From Delphinapterus leucas (lineage: Eukaryota; Chordata; Mammalia; Artiodactyla; Monodontidae), in assembly GCF_002288925.2 (NCBI RefSeq), contig NW_022097999.1, positions 14,420,654 through 14,484,653 of the forward strand: a stretch of 64,000 bases of DNA, in the 5' to 3' direction. This document shows, piece after piece, positions 20,883 through 30,639 of the stretch. The notes under the pieces are model-generated. The model saw only the letters and a program-made list of their open reading frames with translations. It did no database searches and was not told where the DNA came from. Every line of letters begins with the position of its first letter. The stretch's first letter is position 1. The translations under genes and the position numbers were made by a program.

Positions 20883-21526
20883 ACTCGGTTGAATAGCGTT
20901 CAACCCTCAAACTCATCCCCAGAACCTCAGAATGTGAACTTATTTGGAAATAGGGTTTTTGCAGATGTATTTCGTTAAGTTAAAATGAGTTCATACTGGA
21001 TTAAGTTGGACTCTAAATCCTATGACTGGTGTCCTTATAAGGAGGGAGATTTGGAGACAGAGGTGACACACAGGGAAGAAGGCCATGTGAAGACGGAGGT
21101 AGAGGTTGGAGAGGTTGGAGTCATGTAGCTACCAGTCAAGAAACTCCAAGACTGGTGTTGGAGGTCTCCCTGATGTGCACTCCGGCTGCTTCCCTTTGTT
21201 GACGAGGTGTGAAGAGAGTACACACAGGAGGCATCTATTCCTTTTTGGGTAAGAACGTCTTCATCTCCCTTTGGGAGAGCCCACTCCTTGGCTCTTGCAG
21301 TCTCTGGGGGCCATCAATGCGCTGCTTGCTTTTCTCCAGCCAAAGCACCAGAAGCTAGGAGAGGAGCATGGAACAGACTGTCCTTCAGAGCTTCCAGGAG
21401 GAACCAACCTTTGACACCTTGATGGTGGACTTCTGGCTTCCTGAACTGTGAGAGAATAAATCTGCATTGTTTTGAGCCACTGAGTTTGTGATAATTTGTT
21501 GTGACAGCTCTAGGAAATTAATATGG
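20883..21526 (+). mobile_element. ERVL-MaLR LTR (MLT1-type) with internal foreign block
   Basis: Typical MLT1 text: gaatgtgaacttatttggaa, gactggtgtccttataagga, agaaggccatgtgaagacgg, then after the foreign block caccagaagctaggagagg, ctgtgagagaataaatctgc (the poly(A) signal region) and a ctaggaaattaatatgg end. The 185-bp block at 21161-21345 is absent from the family consensus as I know it. Confidence 0.85.
21161..21345. repeat. 185-bp duplicated block, copy 1
   Basis: Identical in length to 22896-23080, with 182 of 185 bases matching in direct orientation and no gaps. It sits between two pieces of an MLT1 LTR that would otherwise be adjoining. It has no poly-A and no flanking direct repeat, so it does not look like a retroinsertion. 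Contents unidentified. Confidence 0.9.
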
Positions 21527-21840
21527 TAGGTTTGTGAAAAACAAAACCCAAAACTCTTGCTTGACTGATAAATCTCATGATAGCAACAGCTTTTTCTCAG
21601 TCTTGGCTGGGGGTGATGGGAGAGAGGGTACCAGCAGCTAATTGAATCCTTAACGCCCTCAGCAGATGGTACTGATCTTCCTGGAGAGACATCAAGGCAT
21701 AGTGAAAATCTCCCTAGACTTCTAGTTTTTGGCCTGGTGACTACAATCTTTAGACTTTGGATAATTCTTTCCACCTCTCTGGACCTCAGTTTTCCCATCA
21801 GTAAAATGGGAGGAGAGTTTGGCTTGCTGGTCTTTAAGAT
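21527..21840. other. Mostly unassigned, MIR-like end
   Basis: A forward MIR-like core is seen at about 21720-21820 (acctctctggacctcagttt, cccatcagtaaaatggga). The rest is unassigned. Confidence 0.5.
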
Positions 21841-21888
21841 AAAAGACCCTGATCCTTGTCCCAGAAAAGACCCTGATCCTTGTCCCAG
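21841..21888. repeat. Perfect 24-bp tandem duplication
   Basis: The unit aaaagaccctgatccttgtc plus ccag occurs twice back to back without a mismatch. This suggests a recent slippage or templated event. Confidence 0.9.
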
Positions 21889-22124
21889 ATGGTACATGGA
21901 GGGGCAGGGGAGGGCTTGTTGAAGCAAAATGGAAGGTATTGGATGATGTCACTGAAAAGTCCAGGGGGAGTGGCTGGTTTGAGGTGCAGCTTGACCCAGC
22001 AGCTCAAACAATGACATTAAACAGATCCTGTCTGGGCTCTTCTCCAAGTGTTGGCTTTGTTCTCAGGCTCCATGCGATGGCAAAAGTCTTCAAGCATTCC
22101 AGACTTTATACCATTTAGGTTTTT

Positions 22125-22440
22125 TTCTTTAAATAGACTATTTTTTAGAGCAGTTTTAGGTTCCCAGCAAAATTGAGCAGAAAGTACAGAGATTTCCTAT
22201 AAACCCCCTGCCCCACACATGCACAGCTCCCCCATTATCAACATCCCCCACCAGAGCGGTACCTTTGTTAGAATCCATGAACCTACACTGATGCATCATT
22301 ATCACCCAAAGTCTGTAGTTTACATTAGGGTTCACTCTTGATGCTCTACGTTCTGTGAGTTTGAACAAATATACAATGACATACCTACTATTATAGTATC
22401 ATACAGAGTCATGTCACTGCCCTAAAACATTGCTCAAGTT
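22125..22440 (-). mobile_element. L1 3' UTR fragment (reverse orientation)
   Basis: Reads the reverse of an L1M 3' UTR: ttttagagcagttttaggtt, cacatgcacagctcccccat, cacccaaagtctgtagttta and tatagtatcatacagagtc. Confidence 0.85.
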
Positions 22441-22895
22441 TCTGTCCGGTGGGGAAAAAAAATCAGTTTCTCAAAAGATGTTTATTCTAATTGATCCAGC
22501 CCAGGTCACATGACCACCCTTGACCAATCATTGTAGCCAGGTGGATAAATCCAGCCGCCCGGCTTAAGCCCTGCATAGCGAGCTCCACCCTTGGACCCAG
22601 ACAAGGTGGTCTGAGAGTAGGTAAGCTTTGGCTCTGGAAATAAAATTTAGGAGGTGTTGCCTGATGAAGAGGGATGGATGCTGAAATGGCAAACTACCGA
22701 GGTCCGCTGTGAGGGGCCTGTTTTGGATGGGGGAGAGGGTATCTGGAAGGTCGCAGGGACCTCTTCCCTCCTCCTTTGCTCCTGTGGTTCCACCTTGTTC
22801 AGTGCTCTCCCACGTTCGCCCCTAAACCTGGCTAACTTCTTGTTCTCAGGACGCAGCGCAGCCATCGCTTCCTTAGGGAGACTCTCCAATTAGAT
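22441..22895. other. Intergenic DNA left of duplicated block, nothing recognised
   Basis: GC-richer than its surroundings. It includes open frames of about 80 codons on both strands without known homology. It abuts 185-bp block copy 2. Confidence 0.4.
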
Positions 22896-23080
22896 GAGGT
22901 CTCCCTGATGTGCACTCCGGCTGCTTCCCTTTGTTGACGAGGTGTGAAGAGAGTACACACAGGAGGCATCTATTCCTTTTTGGGTAAGAACGTCTTCATC
23001 TCCTTTTGGGAGAGCCCGCTCCTTGGCTCTTGCAGTCTCTGGGGGCCATCAATGCACTGCTTGCTTTTCTCCAGCCAAAG
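22896..23080. repeat. 185-bp duplicated block, copy 2
   Basis: Partner of 21161-21345, three substitutions apart. Its right edge coincides exactly with the boundary of the solo LTR that follows. On the minus strand it would lie directly downstream of that LTR. It could therefore be flanking host DNA or residual proviral leader. Confidence 0.9.
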
Positions 23081-23736
23081 TGTTACCGAAAGTGGTGGTC
23101 TGGCTGCGTGATGCTCTAAAGCTAGTAAAGAGGCAAGGTTGTTGGAATGAAAAGTTCGCTTTATTTCCGAGGACGGCATCCTGGGGGGAAGGGCAGACTC
23201 TAGTCCAAAGGCCGACTCCCCCCGCCCTATGACAGAGGGCAAGAGCTTTTATAGACGGAGGGAGGAGGCTACACGCAGAAACAGCACAGTCAGCTCTGAC
23301 CGTCATCTAGAAATTGGCCATCAGTGGTCTGGTCAGTGTCACCGTGATTGTTTTAGGTACAGTTAGTCTATAGTTCCAGGGTCGGTTTGTTCTCATTTCT
23401 TTGAGGCCAGTTCTTGGAATTGTGGCAGCTTATGTCATGGCTACAGTCTGGTCGTCATGTAGTTAACTTCTTCCACCTGGTGGGGGTCTCAGTATTTATA
23501 AGACGGCTCACAGGACGTGGCTCAGAATATTGTCTACAGCCCTTGAAGAGAAATGAAGGTCCTTGATTTTGCTTAATGACTAAACAATTATTACTTGGTC
23601 TCATTTGACTGTTTTCCTTTGTTTCTATATTTTCTCACTTCGCTGATTAAACTTATTCTTTGGCTAAAGTTTTCCATAGACAAAAGTCAGGCTGAGGACA
23701 TGGGGGGCAAGGACCGTAGGGTCCTGCTCTGTTTCA
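23081..23736 (-). mobile_element. Solitary ERV1-like LTR
   Basis: Read on the minus strand the 656-bp unit begins TGAAACAGAG and ends GGTAACA (TG...CA). The plus-strand flanks are AAAG on both sides (23077-23080 and 23737-23740), a 4-bp target duplication as for gammaretrovirus-like ERVs. A TATAAAA box (rc near 23244-23254) precedes an AATAAA signal (23165-23160) by about 85 bp, marking U3, R and U5. No internal retroviral genes are present, so it is a recombined solo LTR. Confidence 0.75.
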
Positions 23737-24344
23737 AAAGGGGTGGGTGTGACCCAGGCCAGACTAATGAGCCCATTGCTTACTTATCCCTTCTCTGAGA
23801 TGGACAGAAATAACAATAAAACCTAAAATTGGTTACAGCTGATTCATGGTGGCAGCAATGCCCAGAAAACCCATTTACCACTTCCTGCCACTGAGACCCT
23901 CAGAGCTGCCCTGCTCGCTGTCCTTCCCAGCTTTTTTCTTCAGCTTTTTCCTTCAGCTTTTTCCTTGGTTCTGCAAGCAATGCTGAACTCTTCCAATGAC
24001 CTCCTTTTTGCATAGGGCGGCTGGAGCCTGTATCTATTGCTTACAATCAGAGAACCCTAGATGCTACTGTGGGCATTTCCTTCTGTCCAAGAGGAGGGGT
24101 CAGGGCAGGAACCGGCCAGCTCCAGCGAATGAATCTAGCCATCATAACCCCACTTCTCCCGAAGTGCTGGGGTTCCAAGAACAGGGTGGGAGAAAGGAAA
24201 GGGCAGGGCAGCAGGAAGTGTAGACCAGGAAGTGTCAATACTGGTGTGTTTGCAGAACACACTATTTCGTGTGATAAATGTGTGGCATGTAATTGGGAGA
24301 GCTAAGTACAGAGAAAGTATCAATAGAATTCCTGCACATAACAT
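23737..24344. other. Intergenic DNA with a short minisatellite
   Basis: Three near-identical 12-bp units (cttcagcttttt type) lie at about 23931-23966. Nothing else was recognised. Confidence 0.5.
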
Positions 24345-25200
24345 TCAGTTTCTTTAAAGTTAGGTTTATTGAGGTATACGTTATATACAGAAAAATTTAT
24401 ATTTTAAGTGTACAGTTTGGTGAATTTTGACAAATGTGTGCACTTGGGTAACCACCACAATAATCAAGATAGAGAAGAGTTCTATCACCCCCAAAAGTTC
24501 CTTCTGGTCACTCGTGAACTGATTTCTGTCCCTATAGTTTTGGTTTTTCCAGAATGTCATATGAATGGAATTATAGTATATAGCCTTTTGTGTCTGACAT
24601 CTTTCACTTAGCATATGCTTTTAGGATTCCCCCGTGTTGCATGTACCTTAATTTGTTTATCTAGTCACCAGTTGATGGTTGTTTCCAGTTTTGGGGGGGT
24701 ATGAATAAAGCTGCTATAAACTTTTGTGTACAGGTCTTTGTTGGAGGTCTGTCTTCATCTCTCTTGGGGAGATACCTAGGAGTGGGACAGTTTGGTCCTA
24801 TGGCAAGTATATTTAACTTTTTAAGAGACTGACAATCTGTTTTCTAAAATGGTTGTACCCACCAGAAATGTATGAGAGTTCCAGTTGTTTTGCATTCTTC
24901 TCAGTACTTGGTATTGCCAGCTTAAAAATGTTATCCATCCTAATAAATGTGTAGCGATCACTTATTGTGGTTTTAATTTGCATTCCTCTAGTGGCTAATG
25001 ATGTTGTCTTTTTATGTACCTATGCGCTATTCATATTTCTTCTTTGGTGTCTGTTCTCATGTTTTGCCCATTTCTGAATTGGTTTGTTTGCTTTTCATTA
25101 TTGAGTTGTGAGAGTTCTTTGTACATCTAGATAAAATCCTTTATCAGATATATGCATAAAAATATTTTTTTCCCAGTCTTTAGCTTGTCTTTACATTCTC
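24345..25200 (-). mobile_element. Old L1 LINE 3' region (reverse orientation)
   Basis: Reverse L1M text from the 3' UTR into ORF2: ttattgaggtatacgttata, tcatatgaatggaattatag, gggggtatgaataaagctgc, gtggttttaatttgcattcc and gagttctttgtacatctag. Confidence 0.88.
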
Positions 25201-25202
25201 TC

Positions 25203-25502
25203 TCTCTTTTTTAAAAATTTTATTTATTTATTTAATTTTTGGCTGTGTTCGTTCTCCGTTTCTGTGCGTGGGCTTTCTCTAGTTGCGGCGAGCGGGGGCC
25301 ACTCTTCATCGCGGTGGGCGGGCCTCTCAGTGTTGCGGCCTCTCTTGTTGCGGAGCACAAGCTCCAGACGCGCAGGCTCAGTAGTTGTGGCTCACGGGGC
25401 TAGTTGCTCCGCGGCATGTGGGATCTTCCCAGACCGGGGCTCGAACCCGTGTCCCCTGCATTAGCAGGCAGATTCTCAACCACTGCGCCACCAGGGAAGC
25501 CC
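25203..25502 (-). mobile_element. Long CHR-type SINE at the junction of two L1s
   Basis: A/T-rich tail, ggctgtgttcgttctccgtt start, and head ending ccaccagggaagcccc. No clear flanking duplication was found. It lies between a reverse and a forward L1. Confidence 0.88.
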
Positions 25503-25624
25503 CTGGCAATTTCTTATAATAAATATACATATCCCACATGACCCAGAGGTCTCACTGTTAAGTATTTACCGAAAGAAATGAAAAATTATATTCAGACTAA
25601 GACCTATGTAAAAATCTGGAGACA

Positions 25625-25831
25625 GGGCTTCCCTTGTGGTGCAGTGGTTGAGAGTCTGCCTGCCGATGCAGGGGACGCGGGTTCGTGCCCCAGTCCGGGA
25701 AGATCCCACATGCCGCGGAGCGGCTGGGCCCGTGAGCCATGGCTGCTGAGCCTGCGCGTCCGGAGCCTGTGCTCCGCAACGGGAGAGGCCACACCAGTGA
25801 GAGGCCCACGTACCGCAAAAGAAAAAAAAAA
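25625..25831 (+). mobile_element. Short CHR-type SINE
   Basis: Head gggcttcccttgtggtgcag and box B ggttcgtgccccag, with a poly-A tail interrupted by G. Flanks aatctggagaca on both sides. Confidence 0.92.
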
Positions 25832-26214
25832 GAATCTGGAGACAATCCAAATTTGTTTACAATAGCAAAAAATTGGAGACAAACCAAATGTTCGTTAAGA
25901 GATGAATGGATAAATGCAGTGTGGTATTTTCATACAATGGAATACTACTGAAAATGAAATAACTGCTTGGATTAAGCAAAAAAATGGATGACTCTCAAAA
26001 ACATTTTACTGAGTGAAAGAAGATGACACAAAAGAGTATGTACTGTACAAGTTCATTTATATGAAATTCTAGAACAGACAAACATAAACTGATTATAGAG
26101 AGCAGATCATTGGTTGACTGGGGGTGGATGGCTTGATTACAAAGAGGCACAAAAGAACTTTCTGGGGTGATGGAAATGTTCAGTCTCTTATCAATGTCAA
26201 TTTCAATCAATATC

Positions 26215-26410
26215 TTTTTTTTTTTTTTTTTTTGCGGTACGTGGGCCTCTCACTGTTGTGGAGCACAGGCTCCGGACGCGCAGGCCCAGCTGCCATGGCT
26301 CAGGGGCCCAGCCGCTCTGCGGCATATGGGATCCTCCCGGACCGGGTCACGAACCCGCATCCTCTGCATCGGCAGGCGGACTCCCAACCACTGCGCCACC
26401 AGGGAAGCCC
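26215..26410 (-). mobile_element. Short CHR-type SINE, internally deleted
   Basis: Poly-T, then gcggtacgtgggcctctcac. The gtggcctctcccgttgcg segment present in sister copies is missing after ctgttgtgg. Flanks tcaatcaatatc/tt are duplicated perfectly. Confidence 0.92.
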
Positions 26411-26486
26411 TCAATCAATATCTTGATGTATGGTTGTTATCCAGGTATACATACTTGTCAGAACTTAAACTCTACACTTAAAAATC

Positions 26487-26493
<7 letters not shown>

Positions 26494-26517
<24 letters not shown>

Positions 26518-26710
26518 GTGGCACGCGGGCCTGTCACTGTTGTGGCCTCTCCCGTTGCGGAGCACAGGCTCCGGACGCGCAGGCTCAGCGGCCATGGCTC
26601 ACGGGCCCAGCCGCTCCGCGGCATGTGGGATCCTCCAGGACCGGGGCACGAACCCGCGTCCCCTGCATCGGCAGGCGGACTCTCAACCACTGCGCCACCA
26701 GGGAAGCCCC
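26494..26710 (-). mobile_element. Short CHR-type SINE
   Basis: Poly-T of about 24, full body and reversed head ending gccaccagggaagcccc. The flanking aatctgtgcatttt is duplicated perfectly. It is among the least diverged SINEs in the window. Confidence 0.93.
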
Positions 26711-26760
26711 AATCTGTGCATTTTATTGTGTGCAATTATACTTCAATAATGCTGACACAA

Positions 26761-27409
26761 AAAAAGTTGGTTGAAATGGTATTTCTGGCCCCTGTTTTTC
26801 CAAGTACTATTAATTTTTATGTACCATGGGAGTGTCCTTGAAACGTTAAAAAGTATATTTTAGCTTTTATTGTTATCTCTTTACTCTCCACCCTCACCTC
26901 CAGTCTTTTGGGCTTTTAATTTCTAAATAATTCTTCAGCAATTATGCATTTGTCTGACAAAGTTATAACACATTTCAAAGGTTTTCTACCAGGTTCCAAG
27001 TGAATCCATTGAAAGGAATTTGGCTGGAAATGAATGTTTACAGACATTAGTTCATGTCTTGATAAGGTTGATACACCCTGGGGTGATTTTGCAATTTTCA
27101 TACGCGTTTTGAAAGCAATTTTGTCTGCTTTCTAGGTTGTTTCATTTTAAAAATTCATTTCCAGTCATCCATGTCCACTTACGCATTTAGCTATGTTTTC
27201 ACAAACTCCACAGAATATTTCTACTCTCTTAGAGAGGAAGACAAAATTGACAGTTCACAGAAACATTGCCAAACAACAGAGTAGGCATAATGGACTGAAA
27301 ATAGATCAGGACGTTAAATTAAAAAACAAAAATCTAAAGTCTGAGAGAGGACTATAAAAATGCAAATCTATTGTGACACAAATGCATAAAAAATGATTTA
27401 CCTACAAAG
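26761..27409. other. AT-rich repeat-free DNA, possible conserved element
   Basis: No repeat consensus recognised. Homeodomain-like motifs (agcaattatgcatttg, tttgcaattttcatacg) occur at about 26930-27100. No gene. Confidence 0.4.
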
Positions 27410-27620
27410 TTCCCAAGTTCTGTCACTAGCTTGTTATGTGACCTTGGGCAAGTTTAACCTCTTTCGGGCTTATTTCCTGGCCTGAAAAGTGGGGGCTAAT
27501 AGTAGAACCTACCTCATGGATTATCATGAGGATTAAATGAGAAAATTCGTATGAAAGTGTAGAGCCCAGTGTTAGGTGTATAATAGGCATTTAATAAATA
27601 TTTGCAGTTATTATTATTAT
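27410..27620 (+). repeat. MIR SINE, near full length
   Basis: Forward MIR: gttatgtgaccttgggcaag, tcatgaggattaaatgag and cccagtgttaggtgtataat, with the tail ttaataaatatttgcagtta. Confidence 0.85.
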
Positions 27621-28001
27621 TACCTCCATGGTGTATAAATATATTGGAAGAAAAAATAAGTGAGTGGACATATTGTTAACCTTTTTGATCATTTCTCCTG
27701 GGGTCATACCAAAGGTGTGACTGCCTGGCTGGGGGCTTAGGAGGTGATTTTGTTGCTGGGCTGGTGTAAGGAAAAGGAGGTATAGTTGTAAGGCTGAGGA
27801 TGCTCAGAGGCTTAATGTTAAGAAAGCTTTAGATCTTATGTCCCCAAGTTCTGAATTCATCCATTTAGCCACTCAACAAATGTACTGATTCCTCAGTGTC
27901 CCACGAATATAGGTCAAGGATCTTGCTCACAGGCTAGTGGGGAGATGACACCAGAGTAGATATAGAGCCTAAATGGCCTCTAAGCTCACGTTACCCCTCC
28001 A
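27621..28001. other. Intergenic DNA, small L2-like remnant
   Basis: Text at about 27850-27910 (tcatccatttagccactcaa) may be an L2 end. Otherwise unassigned. Confidence 0.4.
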
Positions 28002-28105
28002 GTGGAAGAGGAGGGTCAGAGGCTGAAAGTGGCTTGAAAAACACTTGAGCAAAGCCAGACTGGGAGCTGCCACTGGTCCCCAGCCTGAGCAATTCTCCCT
28101 GGCAC
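28002..28105. repeat. Dispersed ~100-bp block, copy 1
   Basis: Roughly 70% similar to 29605-29706 in direct orientation. Shared words include cagaggc, acacttga, caaagccag, ctggga and tgagcaattc in the same order. Either an unrecognised ancient repeat or an old local duplication. Confidence 0.6.
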
Positions 28106-28801
28106 CTGTGATCATAGTAGCCCAGGATAGAAAATGCTTGGGGTGACCCTAATAGGGGAACAGTTGCTTTCCCCTGGGAAGTAGTGACATTTAAGTCTGG
28201 CAGTGACAGATGGGGAGCATTTGGACACATCTGAAGGAAGGGCTCTCCAAGTGGCAAGATGCAGAGGCAGGAGAACAAGAGATGTATCTGAGAAACATCT
28301 AATATTCTTCCTTTATCATGGGACTCTCCCTCCCATCCCAGAAGGGCTTCCTGGAGGAGGAGGAATTTCAGGGCTGACACCAGGATCTATCTGGGTTCAA
28401 TGAAACCACACCTTGCGGTTCTTAACTTTTACTGGGGCAGCATGAATTTCTCCTCCCCTGCTACCTCTACTCTCCCCACGCACGGTTATTGGAACTTGGT
28501 GCTTCTCAGGACTCAGGTAACAGAAGAGAGTCCTTAGAGATGTAACATGACGTGGGTAGGACACGGATACTGTAGCAGAATTGAATATGAAAATTATGCA
28601 AGTGGGTGAATTTCCCCTAGGGTAAAATTCTGAATGATTTTTAGACATTTTGCCCTGAAGCCAGGCCACCCTGGGGCCTTTCCTTTACCCTCCTGATCCA
28701 AAGTCCCCACTTCCCCATTCCTCTCCCCCTTCCAATTTGAGTCAGAGCTGGAACAGACTGGCTCTCCAGGAGGGAGGCTGGACACAAGGGGAGGAGGTCT
28801 T

Positions 28802-28820
28802 GGGTAGGGGGAGGGAGGGG
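28802..28820 (+). other. Potential G-quadruplex
   Basis: GGGTAGGGGGAGGGAGGGG has four G-runs of three or more with one- to two-base loops, inside a long polypurine stretch. Confidence 0.6.
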
Positions 28821-29341
28821 AAAAGTAAGAGATTAGAAGGCTGAGGAGCTGAGAAAGGAGGGAAGAGAGAGCTAGGAAGAGTCCAGGGCAGTTCATTTCT
28901 TGGTGGCATGGTTGGCCCTGTGTGGACACTTGGAACGCACTGGATAAGCCACAGGCAGGGACTGTGTTACCGTCCTGCCGCCTGCCCCGGAACACCCATC
29001 CTTTCCCTGTCCAATCAGCATCCAGGTGCTGGAGATAGAGAGGAAAAGGCTGGGTGCCCCTGGCCCTCAGGAGCCTCCTAGTCTGGTGGGAGACAAGAGT
29101 GTGAAGGGATGATTAAAACAGCAGGAGAGGGGCGAGAATGGGCGGGGCATGCCCTCCAGCTTTTAACCTATGGCTAGCCGTGCTGGGGCTAGGCCGTCCC
29201 ATTCTCCCCTGAAAACTCTGCCCCTTCCTTCTCCTCTTGTCCTGTGGGGCCCCTCCTCTGGTGCCTGGAGCAACAGTAGCCTCAGTGTGCCCCGGGGAGA
29301 GGCACCCACAGCAGCAGGAGAGGAGAGAGAGGAGGAACCAA

Positions 29342-29382
29342 GGGGGGAGGGACCACGGGGGAGGGGCAGGGCAGGGCAGGGG
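29342..29382 (+). other. Potential G-quadruplex cluster
   Basis: At least seven G-runs of three or more, several as a repeated gggca unit (gggcagggcagggcagggg). This could fold in alternative registers. Confidence 0.6.
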
Positions 29383-29604
29383 TCCAGAAAATCAAGCCCT
29401 GGATGTGGCCATTGCCTTCGGGTCTGGCGGCTGTATGACTCCACCGTCTTCTGAGGGGTAAGGGGAGTGTGGTTTTGAATCCACAGACACACTCACCAGG
29501 CAGATTTGCAGATTCGCTGGCAGTGCAGGGAGGGGTGGGCCCAGTGGGAGGGGCTGGCCTGAATGGACCACCTGGAGGGCCCCAGGTGCCTGTCCCTGCC
29601 CCTC

Positions 29605-29706
29605 GAGTCTTAGAGGTGGTCCAGAGGCAGAAGGTGAGTTGACAGACACTTGATCAAAGCCAGGGCTGGGAACCCCTGCCCTCCTCAGCTGAGCAATTCC
29701 TTCCGC
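29605..29706. repeat. Dispersed ~100-bp block, copy 2
   Basis: Partner of 28002-28105. Both copies lie on the same strand about 1.6 kb apart on either side of the GC-rich stretch. Confidence 0.6.
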
Positions 29707-29844
29707 ATCCCCACTGGTGAATTTGTGAATTAGTGGGAAGAGTCTTCCTGGCTGGGTCACTAGTAATATTGGACCATAAATTCTCCCAGGGGTGGGATTT
29801 CCCAGATTCTAATGCTGACGCTCAGACATCCCAAACTCCCAGTG

Positions 29845-30060
29845 AATATTTGCCTGTCCTTTACTCTGTGCTAGGTGCTGTCACCTGGGGGACTGCGTTT
29901 CATTCTCACAGTGGTCCTGGGAAGTAGGTGGTATATTATTCCCATTCTACAGAGGAAGAAACAGGCCCAGAGAGGGGAAGTGTCTTGGACAGGGGCTTGC
30001 TTAAGGTCAGGAGGAGGTGACTCTGGACAGGAGTTCCAGCAGACAGGGTCAGAGCCTGCC
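29845..30060 (-). repeat. MIR SINE (reverse orientation)
   Basis: Reversed MIR: tactctgtgctaggtgctgt, cattctcacagtggtcctgg, gtatattattcccattctac and cccagagaggggaagtgtc. Confidence 0.8.
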
Positions 30061-30639
30061 CTGCTGCCCCTCCTCTCCTCCTTCCTAGGGTCTGGCCCTC
30101 CCTCTCATGGGGCCAGGCTCTGGCCCAGCTGAGGGAGCCTTTCAGAAGCAATTCCAGGCAGGGGAAGGCCAAAGAGACAATTCACAGGAGTGGTACTGAG
30201 AGGTGGGTCTTGGCGACGTGAAAAGGCTGATGGTCTTATAAATGCTTGAAACGGAGAGCCAGTTTTCTTTCCCCCCAACTCCCCCCAACGTGGATCTAAA
30301 ACCCCTTCAGGCTACTTTTGGGGGAGGGGGTAGCTGACCACTTGAACCAAAGGCTGATGGGGAGAGGGGTCAGGAGGAAACAGGAGGACTGCTCCCAGGG
30401 GAGGTCCTTCTCTGGCTGGTAAGAGAAGCTGACTTGGAGGAGGGGTGAGACCCACCCCGCTGTGCAGGGGCCCTCTGCTGATGCTGCCTCCAAAAAAGCC
30501 CTGGCATGGGTATGAGTTGGGTGGCTGGAACTTCTGAAGTCTGTATCTGTGATTGTTGGGTGTGGTTGTACATTTCCACCCTTCTGGGGTTAAGGACATA
30601 GTGAAGGGAGATGAGGTCACGGTTTATGAGAATACCAAC
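30061..30639. other. Intergenic DNA, nothing recognised
   Basis: Unassigned sequence, GC-moderate. No gene or repeat supported. Confidence 0.4.

Larger units (their letters stand above)
25503..26760 (+). mobile_element. L1 LINE 3' end (forward), carrying three SINEs
   Basis: Forward L1 ORF2 C-terminus and 3' UTR: catgacccagaggtctcac, aatgttcgttaagagatgaa, catacaatggaatactactg, ggggtgatggaaatgttcag and the terminal attatacttcaataatgctg. It has been interrupted by short SINEs at 25625, 26215 and 26494, each with its own target duplication. Confidence 0.88.
28106..29604. other. GC-rich intergenic DNA with purine tracts
   Basis: Includes two G-rich runs (separate entries) and a GC-box gggcggggc near 29140-29148. 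Open frames of up to 133 codons lack homology and splice context. I see no gene. Confidence 0.45.

Noticed and set aside
24345..26760. Single L1 insertion with 5' inversion (twin priming)
   Set aside because: Both halves carry L1 3'-UTR sequence, so at least two separate L1 insertions are needed.
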